From: Alphaproteobacteria bacterium | GTDB lineage: Bacteria; Pseudomonadota; Alphaproteobacteria; Micropepsales; Micropepsaceae | Reading direction: 5' to 3' | NCBI GenBank assembly: GCA_947474565.1 | Contig: CANJIS010000007.1 | Span: 39,375 to 103,374 of the forward strand | DNA length: 64,000 bases | Part shown: in pieces, positions 50,809 to 60,701 of the stretch | How the letters are laid out: each line of letters begins with the position of its first letter | Position numbering within the stretch: position 1 is the first letter of the stretch | Notes under the pieces: model-generated | What the model was told of the DNA's origin: nothing | Databases searched by the model: none | Seen by the model: the letters and a program-made list of their open reading frames with translations, nothing else | Program-made: the position numbers and the translations under genes

Positions 50809-51981
50809 CTACAGACGGCCAGGATTGAACAGGCCCAAAGGATCGAAAGCCGCTTTCACCGAGGCGGTAACCGCCACCAGCGCCGGGGATTGCGGCGGAA
50901 AAATTCCCAAAGCTGCGCGCCGGATGGCAGGCGCCCGCAGCAGCATGGCATGACCGCCAGCCTGCTGCGCCTGCGCCCGGATGCGGGGGGCGTCTTGCGC
51001 CTCTGCGCCGATCCACAGCAGGCCACCGGCCCAATCACCCAGCCAGAGGGGGGCGTTCAAGGCGTTTGCCACCCGTGCCGCTTCGCTGGGCGGAACCGAC
51101 AGCCGCCAGACATCCAGATCGGATGCCTTGAACAGCGCGCCCTCACCAATCGCAGCAAAGATGGCTTCGCCCTGTTCGAGCAGCGTGACGTCGCCAATCA
51201 AGGTTTTGGTTGCCGCAATTTTTTCCGCCAGCACGGTTTGCGCAGCTTCAAAGCGGATCAGGGCCGCGCCCCCGCCTATATTTTCCGGCCCCACATCACC
51301 CAAAGAAAGATCGGCGCTGGCTGGAATGTAGGCAAGCCCGCTAGGCTCCAGCGCGCTTTTCCAGATGGTGCGCAGGGCCGCGAAACCTTTCTCGGGATTC
51401 TGGTCGCGCAGCATCAAGGTGACGCGATGGGAGGCGCGCGGATAGACACGAAATGTCAGTTCGCTGAGAACACCCAGCGTACCGAAGGAGCCGCACATCA
51501 GTTTTGGAAGATCAAAACCGGTGACGTTCTTGACCACCTTGGCGCCGCCGCGAAAGGCCTGGCCGAAACCGTTGACCGCGCGAAAGCCCAACAATGAATC
51601 CCGTGGCGGGCCATAACGCAGCCGTCCTGAACCGCTGGCATCGGCCGACGCCGCGCCGCCCAAAGTCGGCTTGCCGGTGGCGCCAAACAGACTCCAGGCC
51701 ACCGGATCAAATCCCAGGCACTGATTTTTTTCTGCCAGCACGGCTTTGAGTTCGGCCAGGCTGGTGCCGGGCCGGGCGGTGATGATCAATTCTTCCGGCT
51801 GATATTCGACGATTCCGGTAAGGCCGGAGACATCGAGCACCGGTAGCGGCTTGCCCTCACCCAACATCGGCTTGCCCGCGCCGCGCCGCGTGCCGCCGCC
51901 CACAATCTCGAATGGCGTGCGGCTTTCGCGCGCCACAGCCACGAAATCCACAATCTCGTTTTCGTTCGATACTGTTGTCAT
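50809..51981 (-). CDS. glcE: Glycolate oxidase subunit GlcE
   Basis: 390 residues. FAD-binding type 4 half: IVGGGTRRGAGKPMLG, the GTLGVLSELTFRVYP block and the C-terminal AFDPLGLFNPGRL typical of GlcE. With GlcD and an Fe-S subunit GlcF it oxidises glycolate to glyoxylate. ATG at 51981, 16 bp after glcD. No glcF follows. Confidence 0.93.
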   Translation of the reverse strand: MTTVSNENEIVDFVAVARESRTPFEIVGGGTRRGAGKPMLGEGKPLPVLDVSGLTGIVEYQPEELIITARPGTSLAELKAVLAEKNQCLGFDPVAWSLFGATGKPTLGGAASADASGSGRLRYGPPRDSLLGFRAVNGFGQAFRGGAKVVKNVTGFDLPKLMCGSFGTLGVLSELTFRVYPRASHRVTLMLRDQNPEKGFAALRTIWKSALEPSGLAYIPASADLSLGDVGPENIGGGAALIRFEAAQTVLAEKIAATKTLIGDVTLLEQGEAIFAAIGEGALFKASDLDVWRLSVPPSEAARVANALNAPLWLGDWAGGLLWIGAEAQDAPRIRAQAQQAGGHAMLLRAPAIRRAALGIFPPQSPALVAVTASVKAAFDPLGLFNPGRL

Positions 51982-51997
51982 GAGAAGATGGGGGTCA

Positions 51998-53479
51998 TCA
52001 GAAGCGCGGCAGATGGGGATGGGGCAGTTGCGCACCGCGCACATGCATATGGCCCTGTTCGACACAGGCCGCCAAAGTGGGAAACACTTTGCCGGGATTG
52101 AACAAGCCGCCGCTGTCGAAGGCGCATTTGACGCGGTGCTGCTGGTCCAGATCGGCCTCGGAAAACATTTCCGTCATCAGGTCGCGCTTTTCGATGCCAA
52201 CGCCATGCTCGCCGGTGAGCACACCGCCGACTTTGACACAGAGGCGCAAAATGTCGGCACCGAAGGCTTCCGCCTTGTCGAGTTCGCCAGGCTTCATGGC
52301 GTCGAAAATGATCAGAGGATGCAGATTGCCGTCGCCGGCATGAAAAACGTTGCAGCAGCCCAATCCGTATTGCTCGGACATGGCGGCAATGCCTTCCAGC
52401 ACACGCGGCAACGCATGGCGGGGAATGGTGCCGTCCATGCAGATCATGTCGGGCTGCAGCCTTCCCATGGCGGCGAAGGCGGCCTTGCGGCCTTGCCACA
52501 TTTTGGCGCGGGCTTTCGTTTCGGTGGCTTCGCGCAACCGGCCTTTGCAGGCTTCGACATGAATCTTGATGCGGGCCATGGCGTCGGCCACCTCGGCTTC
52601 GGTGCCATCGGCGTCGATGATCAGGATCGCTTCGGCGTCGGCGGGATAGCCGGGTGCGTTATAAGCTTCCACTGCGCCGATGGTCTTACGGTCCATGAAT
52701 TCCATCGCCGCAGGCACAACGCCGTCGCCGATGATGGCGGCGACGCAGGCACCGGCATCGGGCACCGCGTCAAAGCTGGCCAGCATGGTGCGGGTGACGG
52801 GCGCTTTTCTGATGATGCGGACCGTGGCCTCCACCACCATGCCCAGCAACCCTTCCGAGCCGGTGATCAGGCCCAGCAGATCCAAGCCCGCTGATGCGTG
52901 CGCCTTGCCACCCAGCGTGATCATCTCACCGCCCGGCAGTACGAATTTCACGCCCATCAGATTGTTGGTGGTCAGGCCATACTTCAGGCAATGCAGCCCG
53001 CCGCTGTTTTCGGCGATATTGCCGCCGATGGTGCAGGCGATCTGGCTGGAGGGATCGGGGGCGTAATAAAAGCCTTCCGCTTCGACGGCGCGGGTGATGG
53101 CGGCGTTGGTGACGCCCGGCTCCAGCGTGACGCAGCGATTTTCGTAATCGATTTCCAGGATGCGGCTCATCCGGCCCATGCCGATCAGAATGCCGTCGGC
53201 ACGCGGCAGCGCCCCGCCGGAAAGCGACGTGCCCGCGCCGCGCGGCACGATGGGCACGCCGGCTTGCGCGGCATAGCGAAGAATGGCGCAGACTTGTTCG
53301 GCGCTTTTGGGCAGCACCGCTACCAGCGGGCGCTGGCGATAAGAAGGCAGCGCATCGCTTTCATAAGCGGAAAGATCGGACGGCGCTTCCACCACGCCGT
53401 CAGGCACAATGGTTTTCAGGCTCGCGATGATAACATCGCGGCGGGACAGGATCTCAGGATCGGGGGGCGCGAACAGCAT
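51998..53479 (-). CDS. glcD: Glycolate oxidase subunit GlcD (FAD-linked)
   Basis: 493 residues. FAD-binding motif PRGAGTSLSGGALP, C-terminal GEHGVGIEKRDLMTEMFSEA and LMKRVKCAFDSGGLFNPGK-like end (VKCAFDSGGLFNPGKVFP). Catalytic subunit of glycolate/lactate oxidation. First gene of the unit; a dispersed palindrome lies upstream. Confidence 0.94.
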   Translation of the reverse strand: MLFAPPDPEILSRRDVIIASLKTIVPDGVVEAPSDLSAYESDALPSYRQRPLVAVLPKSAEQVCAILRYAAQAGVPIVPRGAGTSLSGGALPRADGILIGMGRMSRILEIDYENRCVTLEPGVTNAAITRAVEAEGFYYAPDPSSQIACTIGGNIAENSGGLHCLKYGLTTNNLMGVKFVLPGGEMITLGGKAHASAGLDLLGLITGSEGLLGMVVEATVRIIRKAPVTRTMLASFDAVPDAGACVAAIIGDGVVPAAMEFMDRKTIGAVEAYNAPGYPADAEAILIIDADGTEAEVADAMARIKIHVEACKGRLREATETKARAKMWQGRKAAFAAMGRLQPDMICMDGTIPRHALPRVLEGIAAMSEQYGLGCCNVFHAGDGNLHPLIIFDAMKPGELDKAEAFGADILRLCVKVGGVLTGEHGVGIEKRDLMTEMFSEADLDQQHRVKCAFDSGGLFNPGKVFPTLAACVEQGHMHVRGAQLPHPHLPRF

Positions 53480-53502
53480 CGCGCCAGTATTACTTATTTT
53501 TT

Positions 53503-53552
53503 GGTCGCGCGGCCTACGGAAAACCGTGAGGACACTTTTCCGGGCCGTCGCT
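53503..53552. repeat. Dispersed palindromic repeat, copy 3
   Basis: GGTCGCGCGGCCTACGGAAA with ACCG, then ACTTTTCCGGGCC and CGCTC. Nearly the same as copy 2 at 35041. Fills the space between glcD start and rpmJ stop. Confidence 0.75.
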
Positions 53553-53677
53553 CAACCCTGACGGGCTTTGAACCGGGGGTTCTTCTTATTGATGACATAG
53601 ACCCGGCCTTTGCGACGGATGACGCGGCAGTCTTTGTCACGCTTCTTGAGCGAACGGAGGGAATTGCGAACTTTCAT
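53552..53677 (-). CDS. rpmJ: 50S ribosomal protein L36
   Basis: 41 residues, [20 protein letters not shown], the long alphaproteobacterial form. Conserved zinc-ribbon positions are mostly gone: only one Cys ([14 protein letters not shown]), as in the Cys-poor L36 type. ATG at 53677. Alone. Confidence 0.96.
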   Translation of the reverse strand: MKVRNSLRSLKKRDKDCRVIRRKGRVYVINKKNPRFKARQG

Positions 53678-53861
53678 GACACTGCCTTCAATAATCCAAG
53701 GCAGCCGGGCCGCCCGCAAAGAGGCGCGGAAACTATTGGCCGGGCCCCGGCCTGTCAACACGCCAAAACCGGGTTTCTGGGGGCAGACCAAAGGGTTAAA
53801 AAGGCAGGAATTCCGCCAAAATTCACCTTGTCCGGCCCACCCCCATGCTAGAAGGGGCGCC

Positions 53862-55181
53862 ATGGGTATCCGAACCCTCCCCCGATTGACCGTCCTTGCC
53901 CTGCTGCTGCTAGCAGCGGCCTGCGCCCCTGCACGCAAAGTGCCGCCGCCCGCCCCGGTCCCGGCCCCTGCCCCGCCAGCCCCCGCGCCGGTGCCGCCGG
54001 TGGTGAATGGCGATGTCCAGTTCCAGACCTTCATCCGCGAATTCGAAGCCACCGCCCTGGCGGCCGGGATCACCGCGGAGACCTACACCCTTGCCATGAC
54101 CGGGATCACGCCGGTCACCACCATCCAGCAGGCGATCGAAAACCAGCCGGAATTCAACCGCCAGGTCTGGAGCTATCTGGACAGCGCCGTGTCGGCCCGG
54201 CGCATTGCCGATGCCAAGGCGATGCTGGCGCGCTATGGCGGCACGCTGACTGCCATCGAAACCAAGCATGGCGTGCGCAAAGAAATATTGGTGGCGATCT
54301 GGGGCATGGAAACCGATTATGGCGCCAGTGTCGGCAGCTATAATCTTTTCGCCACGCTCGCCACGCAGGCGTGGCAGGGACCGCGCCAGCAATATGCGCG
54401 AAACGAGTTGCTGGCGGCGCTGAAGCTGTTGCAGCAGGGCAATTACCCAGTACCGCAGATGGTCGCGTCATGGGCCGGGGCCTTCGGCCAAACCCAATTC
54501 ATGCCCACCAGCTTTTTCCGATATGCCGCTGACGGCGATGGCGACGGAAAAATCGATCTGTGGCAATCGGCGCCCGATGCCTTGGCCTCTGCCGCCGCGC
54601 TTCTGATCGCCGAAGGCTGGCAGAGCGGCAAGCCCTGGGGCATGGAAGTCAAACTGCCCAAGGGTTTTGATGTCGGCCTGGCCGAGCTGGATGACCGCAA
54701 GCCCTTGTCGGACTGGGCGGCGATGGGCGTTCAAACCGCAAGCGGCGCGGCATTGCCTGCCAATGCCGATCCGGCGTCGCTGTATCTGCCGGCGGGGGCG
54801 CGCGGGCCGGCATTCATCCTGTTCGACAATTTCCGCGTCATCATGAAATACAACAACGCTGGCACTTACGCTTTGGCGGTGGCGACGCTGGCTGACCGCA
54901 TGGCCGGTGGCGGCGCATTTGTGGCGAGCTGGCCGCGTGAGGAACGCGCCCTGTCGCGCGACGAGCGCATGCAATTCCAGACCAACCTGAAGCTGCTGGG
55001 CTACGATCCGGGCGAGCCCGACGGCATATTGGGGCGCAAGACGCGGTCGGCCTTGAAGCAATATCAGAAGGCCAAGAATCTTCCCGCCGATGGCTTTCCC
55101 ACCGCTGCCTTGCTGACGGCGCTGATGAACGACGCCCAATCTTCACCGGATCGGGCCACGCCGGCGTCAGCGGCGCGGTAG
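53862..55181 (+). CDS. Lytic murein transglycosylase (MltB type) with peptidoglycan-binding domain
   Basis: 439 residues. Lipobox LLAAAC after a signal sequence, a Pro/Ala-rich linker, the SLT_2 domain with the catalytic Glu in [27 protein letters not shown] [17 protein letters not shown], and a C-terminal PG_binding_1 domain ([19 protein letters not shown]). Cleaves the glycan strand of murein. ATG at 53862 with the lipobox settles the start. Ends 15 bases inside the convergent phosphatase gene. Confidence 0.93.
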   Translation: MGIRTLPRLTVLALLLLAAACAPARKVPPPAPVPAPAPPAPAPVPPVVNGDVQFQTFIREFEATALAAGITAETYTLAMTGITPVTTIQQAIENQPEFNRQVWSYLDSAVSARRIADAKAMLARYGGTLTAIETKHGVRKEILVAIWGMETDYGASVGSYNLFATLATQAWQGPRQQYARNELLAALKLLQQGNYPVPQMVASWAGAFGQTQFMPTSFFRYAADGDGDGKIDLWQSAPDALASAAALLIAEGWQSGKPWGMEVKLPKGFDVGLAELDDRKPLSDWAAMGVQTASGAALPANADPASLYLPAGARGPAFILFDNFRVIMKYNNAGTYALAVATLADRMAGGGAFVASWPREERALSRDERMQFQTNLKLLGYDPGEPDGILGRKTRSALKQYQKAKNLPADGFPTAALLTALMNDAQSSPDRATPASAAR

Positions 55182-56468
55182 CGTCGGGCAATCCAGCCGG
55201 TCGCCGGCGGCGGTGAATTGGCACTGGCCTTCCACCACGCCTGCGGAATTGTAGAGATCGATGGCCCAGCCGGCGGCGTTGCGCGTCATCAGCAGAAAAC
55301 CGAAACCGCCCACCGACAGGCCTTCCTTCACCGACACGCCGGACCGGCCCTGGAAGATAGTGCCGCTGAGATTGGCAGGGGTGACATCGAGATTGTCGCC
55401 GCCATTGCCCGCCACGATCTGAGGCGGCGGCACGCCATCCTTGCCGCGGCGGGAATAGTTCAGGATCTCGAAACTGTGGATATGGCCGGACAGCATCAGC
55501 GTCACCGGCTTGTCGATCATCGTCTTTTGCGCAGCGGCGATGATCTGCGCATTGCCGCCGGCGGGCACACCCAGAGGGCCGGTGATCGCCGCCCAAATCG
55601 GCCGATGCATGGCCAGCCACACCGGCAGCGGGCTGGGCGTTGCCGTGGCGGCGAGATCGGCCTCATAGGTGGGGATCTTGGCCGGATCCACCGCGGTGTC
55701 GGAGGCATCGGCATTGTCCATCACCATCAGCGCAAAATCACCCAGCGGCACGCGGAAAGGGGATAGATGTCCCGCGCATTCGGCCGACCAGGCCAACGGC
55801 CCCAGCAGGCGCAGAAAGCCGGGGCCGGCGCGGTTGCAATCTTCGTGATTGCCGCGCACAAAAATCCAGGGCGCAGCAGCGAGCAAAGGTGCGGCAGGCG
55901 CGAAGAAATCCGCTTTCCAGGCCGGCCAATTGTCGCCATAGGGCGTGCCGGCACAGCCTTGATTGCCCGGCGGGCACGGGCTTTCGCGATATTGATAATC
56001 GCCGACATGAATCACCAGGTCGGGTTTCAGATGGGCTGCTGCGGCGGCGATATTGTAAAAAGGCCAATCCTGCGGGTTGTTGCAATTCTGGATGGTCTGG
56101 CCCAGCAGCCGGCAGCCGGTATCGCCCAGAATAACTATGCGCTGGGGATTGAGATTGACCGCGGGCACTCCAGGAATGCGCACCCCTTGCGGCAGGGTGG
56201 CGCTGCAGAGAAGCGCGAATTTGTCATCGGCAGGGGCGCGGGGCGTCAGCCCAATGCGGCGGCCGTCATTGGCGGTCAATTGCGGGCATCCCGCAGCTTT
56301 CTCCTCCATCACGGCGCGCAGTTCGGCGGCGCCGCCCTCCCCCAGCTGAATCCACTGCATCGGCGTGACGGGCTGCGGCGCCACCGTAGCGGGCGGCATC
56401 GCCAATTTGGGCGCGGCGGCGCAACCGGCAAGGAGCAAGGCGGAAAACAGGAGGGTGGATTTTTTCAT
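55167..56468 (-). CDS. Calcineurin-like metallophosphatase lipoprotein
   Basis: About 433 residues. A lipobox LLAGC at residues 11-16 gives a lipid anchor. The metal-binding blocks are GDTGCR, HVGDYQY, RGNHEDC, MHRPIW and SGHIHSFE, in family order. Function probably phosphomonoesterase or diesterase in the periplasm. ATG at 56468 preferred over the GTG at 56471. Confidence 0.9.
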   Translation of the reverse strand: MKKSTLLFSALLLAGCAAAPKLAMPPATVAPQPVTPMQWIQLGEGGAAELRAVMEEKAAGCPQLTANDGRRIGLTPRAPADDKFALLCSATLPQGVRIPGVPAVNLNPQRIVILGDTGCRLLGQTIQNCNNPQDWPFYNIAAAAAHLKPDLVIHVGDYQYRESPCPPGNQGCAGTPYGDNWPAWKADFFAPAAPLLAAAPWIFVRGNHEDCNRAGPGFLRLLGPLAWSAECAGHLSPFRVPLGDFALMVMDNADASDTAVDPAKIPTYEADLAATATPSPLPVWLAMHRPIWAAITGPLGVPAGGNAQIIAAAQKTMIDKPVTLMLSGHIHSFEILNYSRRGKDGVPPPQIVAGNGGDNLDVTPANLSGTIFQGRSGVSVKEGLSVGGFGFLLMTRNAAGWAIDLYNSAGVVEGQCQFTAAGDRLDCPTLPRR

Positions 56469-56504
56469 CACGCCAGTAGGCCGGATCGAGGCGACGTGAT
56501 GATG

Positions 56505-58955
56505 TCAGAATTCGCGCTTCAAGGTAATGCGCCAGGTGCGGCCAATACCGGGCAGCGCGCCAAGATTGGCATAGGTGTCAGCATTGGGGGTGAAATAGCG
56601 GGCATTGGCGGCGTTATCGACATTCACTTCGCCCACCCAATCGGCATAGCGCAAAAAGCCGGACAGGCTGAGCAAGGTATAGGCCGGGAAGATGATGGGA
56701 TTTGGCACCGTCTGGGCGGTTTGGGTGACATAGCGGCCACCCGCGCTGATACCCCAGTCCGCGTTATCGCTCGTATAGGTGAGACGCGGGCCGATCACCG
56801 CATGCGGCACCAGCGTGTTTTCATAACTGCCCGGCACCAGGCTTGAGAAATCGAAGGTGAGATAAGAGCCGCCAAAGCCTTGGGCGCCTGCGATGCCCGC
56901 GGTGCGGGCCGGAATATATTGCAGCGATGTGTCGGGGCCTTTGATCATGGTGTGCTGCATGCTGGCCACCAGGGTCAGGCTGAAATTCTGATCCAGCACG
57001 GCGCGGATTTCCGCTTCCCCGCCTTGGGAACGGGTGCCGCGAACGCTGACGCTGCCCAGACTCTGCTGCAACTGGGTGCGTTCCTGGCGATACCAGTCCA
57101 GCGCGCCCACCAGATGATTGTCGAAGAAGGCGAACTTGATACCCGCTTCATTGAGAAAGGAATTGGACAGCCAGTTCCTGGTGGCCAGCAGGGAGGTCAT
57201 CACTTGACTGGCCTGGCCGATTTCGATGTCGGAGGATTTGGCATTGGTGATGTAAGGCACCAGACCAAGATCGGTCTTGTAACTCAGGCTCGCCGAATAG
57301 GTGAACGAGCCTTTGCCGCCACGGCCATTGGCCGGTTCGTAGGCCAGCACGCCGAAATCCGCCGAGCGCACATTGTAAGCGTCATAACGGCCACCCAGGG
57401 TGAGATTGAGGCCATGCTCCCAGGCAATGTCGGACATGAAGAAAATGCCGGCATCGCTGGTGTTGCTGCGCACGTCATTTTCCCAGCCCAATCCCATCTG
57501 ACCGGGCGCAAGCGACGTGAACGGCGAAGCGAAAATGTCGTTGGCGCGCGCCGGACGGGTGATGTCGCGGCGGTCAAGCGCGATCACGCCGCTGTTGTAA
57601 CTCTCTTTGCCCACGGCATGGATGGTGCGATACGAGGCGCCAAACACGTTTTTTGTGGTGAGGCGGCCTTCAAAGCTATCTGCGGAAAAATCGTAACGCA
57701 GCCGGGTTTCCGCGATCTGGGTGCGATAAGAGCCGGGAAAGCCGTAAGAGACAAAGCGGTCATTGGACAGCGTGTCGGCAAAAGCCTGCAGATGCACCAC
57801 GCCATATTCACCCAGATCACGGGCCAGTTCGGCAAAGGCGGTATGGGTGGCGGTGTTGGAGAAATCTACGCCGGGCGCGACATAGGCCGTGCGGCGGGAA
57901 AGCTGCGTCGTTCCCAAGCCGGTATCCAGCGTGTGGGCCGCGTCGGTGCAGGCGCCGCAGCCGGGATAGGCAATATAAAGCGGCTTGAAATTCGGATCAT
58001 AGAAATAGGGATTGCCGCCGAAATTGTTCAGCGTGAGGCTGGCGGCGCCGGGCGATGCCTGAAGCGAGGTATCGCTGCCGGTGATATAGGTGCCGTTGTC
58101 GATCAGCGCCTGGGTGAGACGATTCCAGCCCGGCGTCTGCACGCTGCCATTGGCATGATAGAACATGTAGTCGGCGGAAAGCGCCCAGGGCCCGGCGGTG
58201 AATTCTGCCGACAATTCCAGCAACTGATGACTGGGGTGCAGGCCGCGATAATAACTGAAGGAATCGTCGATCTCGCCATAGACGCGCACCCCGCCCGAGG
58301 CGAAGCCCAGATCCAGCGGCACGCCGATCTGGCCGGTGACATTGCGCTTGGAATAGCTGCCATAGCTGACGGTCAGTTCGCCATCCATCACACCGCTGGC
58401 GGCGGTTTGGCTTTTGGGCGTGAAGTTCACCAACCCGCCGACTTTGCCCGGGCCATAAACCGGCGATGGCGGACCGCGCAAAATTTCCAGATGGGCGGCG
58501 TCGCCCAAAGGCGTGGCATAGGTGCCGCGATTTTCCACGCGCTTGAAACCGCGGAAATAATTCTCCGCCAGGGTGCCGCGCAAATTCACCGCGCCCTGCA
58601 CGCCATAATAGCTGGCGGTGTAGGCCGAAGGCGTGATGGCGCTGAGCGTGTCCACGCCGGTGACGCCATAGCGCGACAGGGTGACGTCGCTGACCGAGGT
58701 TATGGCGCGTGGGGTTTCCAGCAGGGGCTTGGCGATGCCGAGCGCGGTTGCGTCGGGCTGAAGCGCGATCAGGCGCGCCTGATCGCCGGTGACGACGACA
58801 GTCTCAACCTGCTGGGCATGAGCGCAAACCGAGCCAAGCAGAAGAAGGGTGACGATGAGGGAGCGCGCCCCCTTTGGCGCGTAGCGCCTGAAAGGGGGAG
58901 ATGCCGTAGCCGGCCCTCGGGCTGGCGAAGGCAGAGGGGGATTTAGAAAAGACAT
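56505..58955 (-). CDS. TonB-dependent outer membrane receptor
   Basis: 816 residues: a TonB box-like VETVVVTGD, plug domain with LRGTLAENYFRGFKRVENRG and EILRGPPSPVYGPGKVGG, and a 22-strand barrel ending TWRITLKREF. Takes up a siderophore or other bulky ligand. The signal peptide ends CAHAQ. The first ~30 codons come from a palindromic repeat (58866-58945). It lies 97 bp downstream of the isochorismatase gene as the last of the operon. No good ribosome-binding site. Confidence 0.92.
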   Translation of the reverse strand: MSFLNPPLPSPARGPATASPPFRRYAPKGARSLIVTLLLLGSVCAHAQQVETVVVTGDQARLIALQPDATALGIAKPLLETPRAITSVSDVTLSRYGVTGVDTLSAITPSAYTASYYGVQGAVNLRGTLAENYFRGFKRVENRGTYATPLGDAAHLEILRGPPSPVYGPGKVGGLVNFTPKSQTAASGVMDGELTVSYGSYSKRNVTGQIGVPLDLGFASGGVRVYGEIDDSFSYYRGLHPSHQLLELSAEFTAGPWALSADYMFYHANGSVQTPGWNRLTQALIDNGTYITGSDTSLQASPGAASLTLNNFGGNPYFYDPNFKPLYIAYPGCGACTDAAHTLDTGLGTTQLSRRTAYVAPGVDFSNTATHTAFAELARDLGEYGVVHLQAFADTLSNDRFVSYGFPGSYRTQIAETRLRYDFSADSFEGRLTTKNVFGASYRTIHAVGKESYNSGVIALDRRDITRPARANDIFASPFTSLAPGQMGLGWENDVRSNTSDAGIFFMSDIAWEHGLNLTLGGRYDAYNVRSADFGVLAYEPANGRGGKGSFTYSASLSYKTDLGLVPYITNAKSSDIEIGQASQVMTSLLATRNWLSNSFLNEAGIKFAFFDNHLVGALDWYRQERTQLQQSLGSVSVRGTRSQGGEAEIRAVLDQNFSLTLVASMQHTMIKGPDTSLQYIPARTAGIAGAQGFGGSYLTFDFSSLVPGSYENTLVPHAVIGPRLTYTSDNADWGISAGGRYVTQTAQTVPNPIIFPAYTLLSLSGFLRYADWVGEVNVDNAANARYFTPNADTYANLGALPGIGRTWRITLKREF
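58866..58945. repeat. REP-like palindrome overlapping the TonB receptor N-terminus
   Basis: CCCCCTTTGGCGC and GCGCCTGAAAGGGGG form an imperfect inverted repeat; a second part, GGCCCTCGGGCTGGCGAAGG with CAGAGGGGG, follows. The core (CCCCTTT ... CTGAAAGGGG) is the same as in 29349-29459. It encodes the Pro-rich start NPPLPSPARGPATASPPF of the receptor. Confidence 0.65.
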
Positions 58956-59052
58956 GCGTGCAAATGGCTGGGGCGAAAGGTCAAAGGCCTTGTAACATTT
59001 TACAGCCCAGGGCCAAGGCGATTTCTCATATGCCAGCTAAGCATTTGATATT

Positions 59053-59670
59053 TCACTGTTTCCATGCAGACAGCACCGCATCTGTGGCGGTGAGAAGGGC
59101 GCAATTCAGCCCCAGCGCCTTCAAGGCCGCCTGGTGCAGGTCCGGCTCGTAGCAGGCGGTAGCGTCGGTCACCAGGAAGACGTGATAGTCGCGTTCGAAC
59201 GCTTCGCGCACCGATGAGTCGATGCAGCATTCGGTGGTGAGGCCTGCCACCACCAGCGTGTCGATCCCCTCGCCCCGCAGTGCCGCATCCAGCCCAGTGC
59301 CGATAAAGGCGTTGTAGCGCTTTTTGGAAAAGACCAGTTCGCCGCCCTGCGGCTGCGGCCCCACGAATTTCGCGCCCGGCGTGCCTTCGCGGCAAAGCGG
59401 CGGGCCATCGGAATTGCGACGCTGTTTCCACGCTTTCAGAAATTCACTTTCGTCTTCCGGCCTCGTGATGAGACGGACAAAGACGCATGTCACGCCGGCC
59501 CGGCGCGCGGCATCGGCCAGCAACGAGGCTTGTCTCACCGCCGCTTGCGGCGCAGTCATGTCGGCGCCGTCCTTGCCCAGCCCACCATCGAGAGCGGCGA
59601 AATCCTGTTGCATGTCGATCAGCAACAGGGCGGTGCGGTTTGGCGTAATGAAGTCCTTCAACGAACTCAT
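59053..59670 (-). CDS. Isochorismatase-like cysteine hydrolase (RutB-like)
   Basis: 205 residues. Catalytic triad: Asp in LLIDMQQDF, Lys in VFSKKRYNAF, Cys in GLTTECCIDSSVREAF. The fold is the isochorismatase family, which includes the ureidoacrylate amidohydrolase RutB, though it is shorter than RutB (about 230). Next to a RutA-like enzyme, it likely cleaves the product of ring opening. Coupled by a four-base overlap. Confidence 0.88.
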   Translation of the reverse strand: MSSLKDFITPNRTALLLIDMQQDFAALDGGLGKDGADMTAPQAAVRQASLLADAARRAGVTCVFVRLITRPEDESEFLKAWKQRRNSDGPPLCREGTPGAKFVGPQPQGGELVFSKKRYNAFIGTGLDAALRGEGIDTLVVAGLTTECCIDSSVREAFERDYHVFLVTDATACYEPDLHQAALKALGLNCALLTATDAVLSAWKQ

Positions 59671-60701
59671 GCGAGGGCATCCCGCAGGCGCGGTAGAATT
59701 TCGCGGCCTGTCACCCGAAGCCCTTCCTTGTAGTCGGCAAAGATCAGCATCAAGCCATCCAGCGCGCAGTGGCGCAGGAAATGCTCCATGCGCTCGGCGC
59801 AGGTAGCCGTGCTGCCGGTCACCAGATGAGTCATAAAGGCGCCTTGCGCCCGCGCCGTCATGGCATTGCCGGTGACACCGTAACTTTCGAGCATGCCCAG
59901 CACCGCACCCTCGTCCAAGCCTTCGCGGTAATGACGGGCTGTGTGTTCCGCCGCAGCATCGCTATCGCCATAGATCACCGTGCACATGGCATATGTCTTG
60001 ATGGGCTTGCCCAGGCGTTCCGCCAAAGCCTTGGCGCGCAGAGAGGCCTCACGGGTTTCGGCTTCATCGCGGCCGCCGATGAAACAGGCGTCGGTATGGC
60101 GCACCGAAAAATCAAAGCCGCGCTGGGACATGCCGGCGCAAAGAAGATCGGGGCGGTGCAGCGGCTTGGGCTCGCTGACACAATCCTTGATGGTGAAATA
60201 TTTTCCCGCGAAATCGACGCGCTCTTCGCTCCATAGCCGCTTGACGATGGTGAGCCATTCCTCGGTCAGGTCGTAGCGTGCATCGTGATCCAGATTGGCA
60301 TCCCAGGCATCCATCTGTTCGAATTCGCCGCGATAGGCGCCGGCCACAACATTGAGGCCCGCCCGGCCGCCGCTGACATGATCCAGGGTGGCGATCAGCT
60401 TCGCCGCCACCACCGGATTGTGCAGGATGGCATGCAGGGTGGCCCATATTTTCACGCGTTTGGTGACGGCGGCGATGGCCGACATCATGGTGACGGATTC
60501 CAGCGAGCGGCCCCAATGGTCGGTGACGCCGCCAAAGCCGCGCCACTTGCCCATGGACATGACGAAGTCCAGGCCTTCTTCATCGGCGATGATGGCGGCC
60601 TCGCGGTTCTGGCTCCAGCCGCCATCCAGACGCGGGGTGGAGGAGGAAACGATCCAGCCGCCGCTTGCCACAGGCAGGAAGACGCCGAACTCCGCACTCA
60701 T
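59667..60701 (-). CDS. RutA-like flavin-dependent monooxygenase (luciferase family)
   Basis: 344 residues. VFLPVASGGWIVSSSTP, SMGKWRGFGG, LESVTMMSAIAAVTKRVKIW, ATLDHVSGGRAGLNVVAGA and EEWLTIVKRLW match the pyrimidine monooxygenase RutA over most of its length. RutA uses FMN-peroxide to open the uracil ring. The true substrate here is unknown. It needs a flavin reductase that is not in the cluster. Coupled on both sides by four-base overlaps. Confidence 0.85.
   Translation of the reverse strand: MSAEFGVFLPVASGGWIVSSSTPRLDGGWSQNREAAIIADEEGLDFVMSMGKWRGFGGVTDHWGRSLESVTMMSAIAAVTKRVKIWATLHAILHNPVVAAKLIATLDHVSGGRAGLNVVAGAYRGEFEQMDAWDANLDHDARYDLTEEWLTIVKRLWSEERVDFAGKYFTIKDCVSEPKPLHRPDLLCAGMSQRGFDFSVRHTDACFIGGRDEAETREASLRAKALAERLGKPIKTYAMCTVIYGDSDAAAEHTARHYREGLDEGAVLGMLESYGVTGNAMTARAQGAFMTHLVTGSTATCAERMEHFLRHCALDGLMLIFADYKEGLRVTGREILPRLRDALA

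Noticed and set aside
56880..58946. 688-codon open frame antisense to the TonB receptor
   Set aside because: Shadow of a well-supported gene on the other strand.
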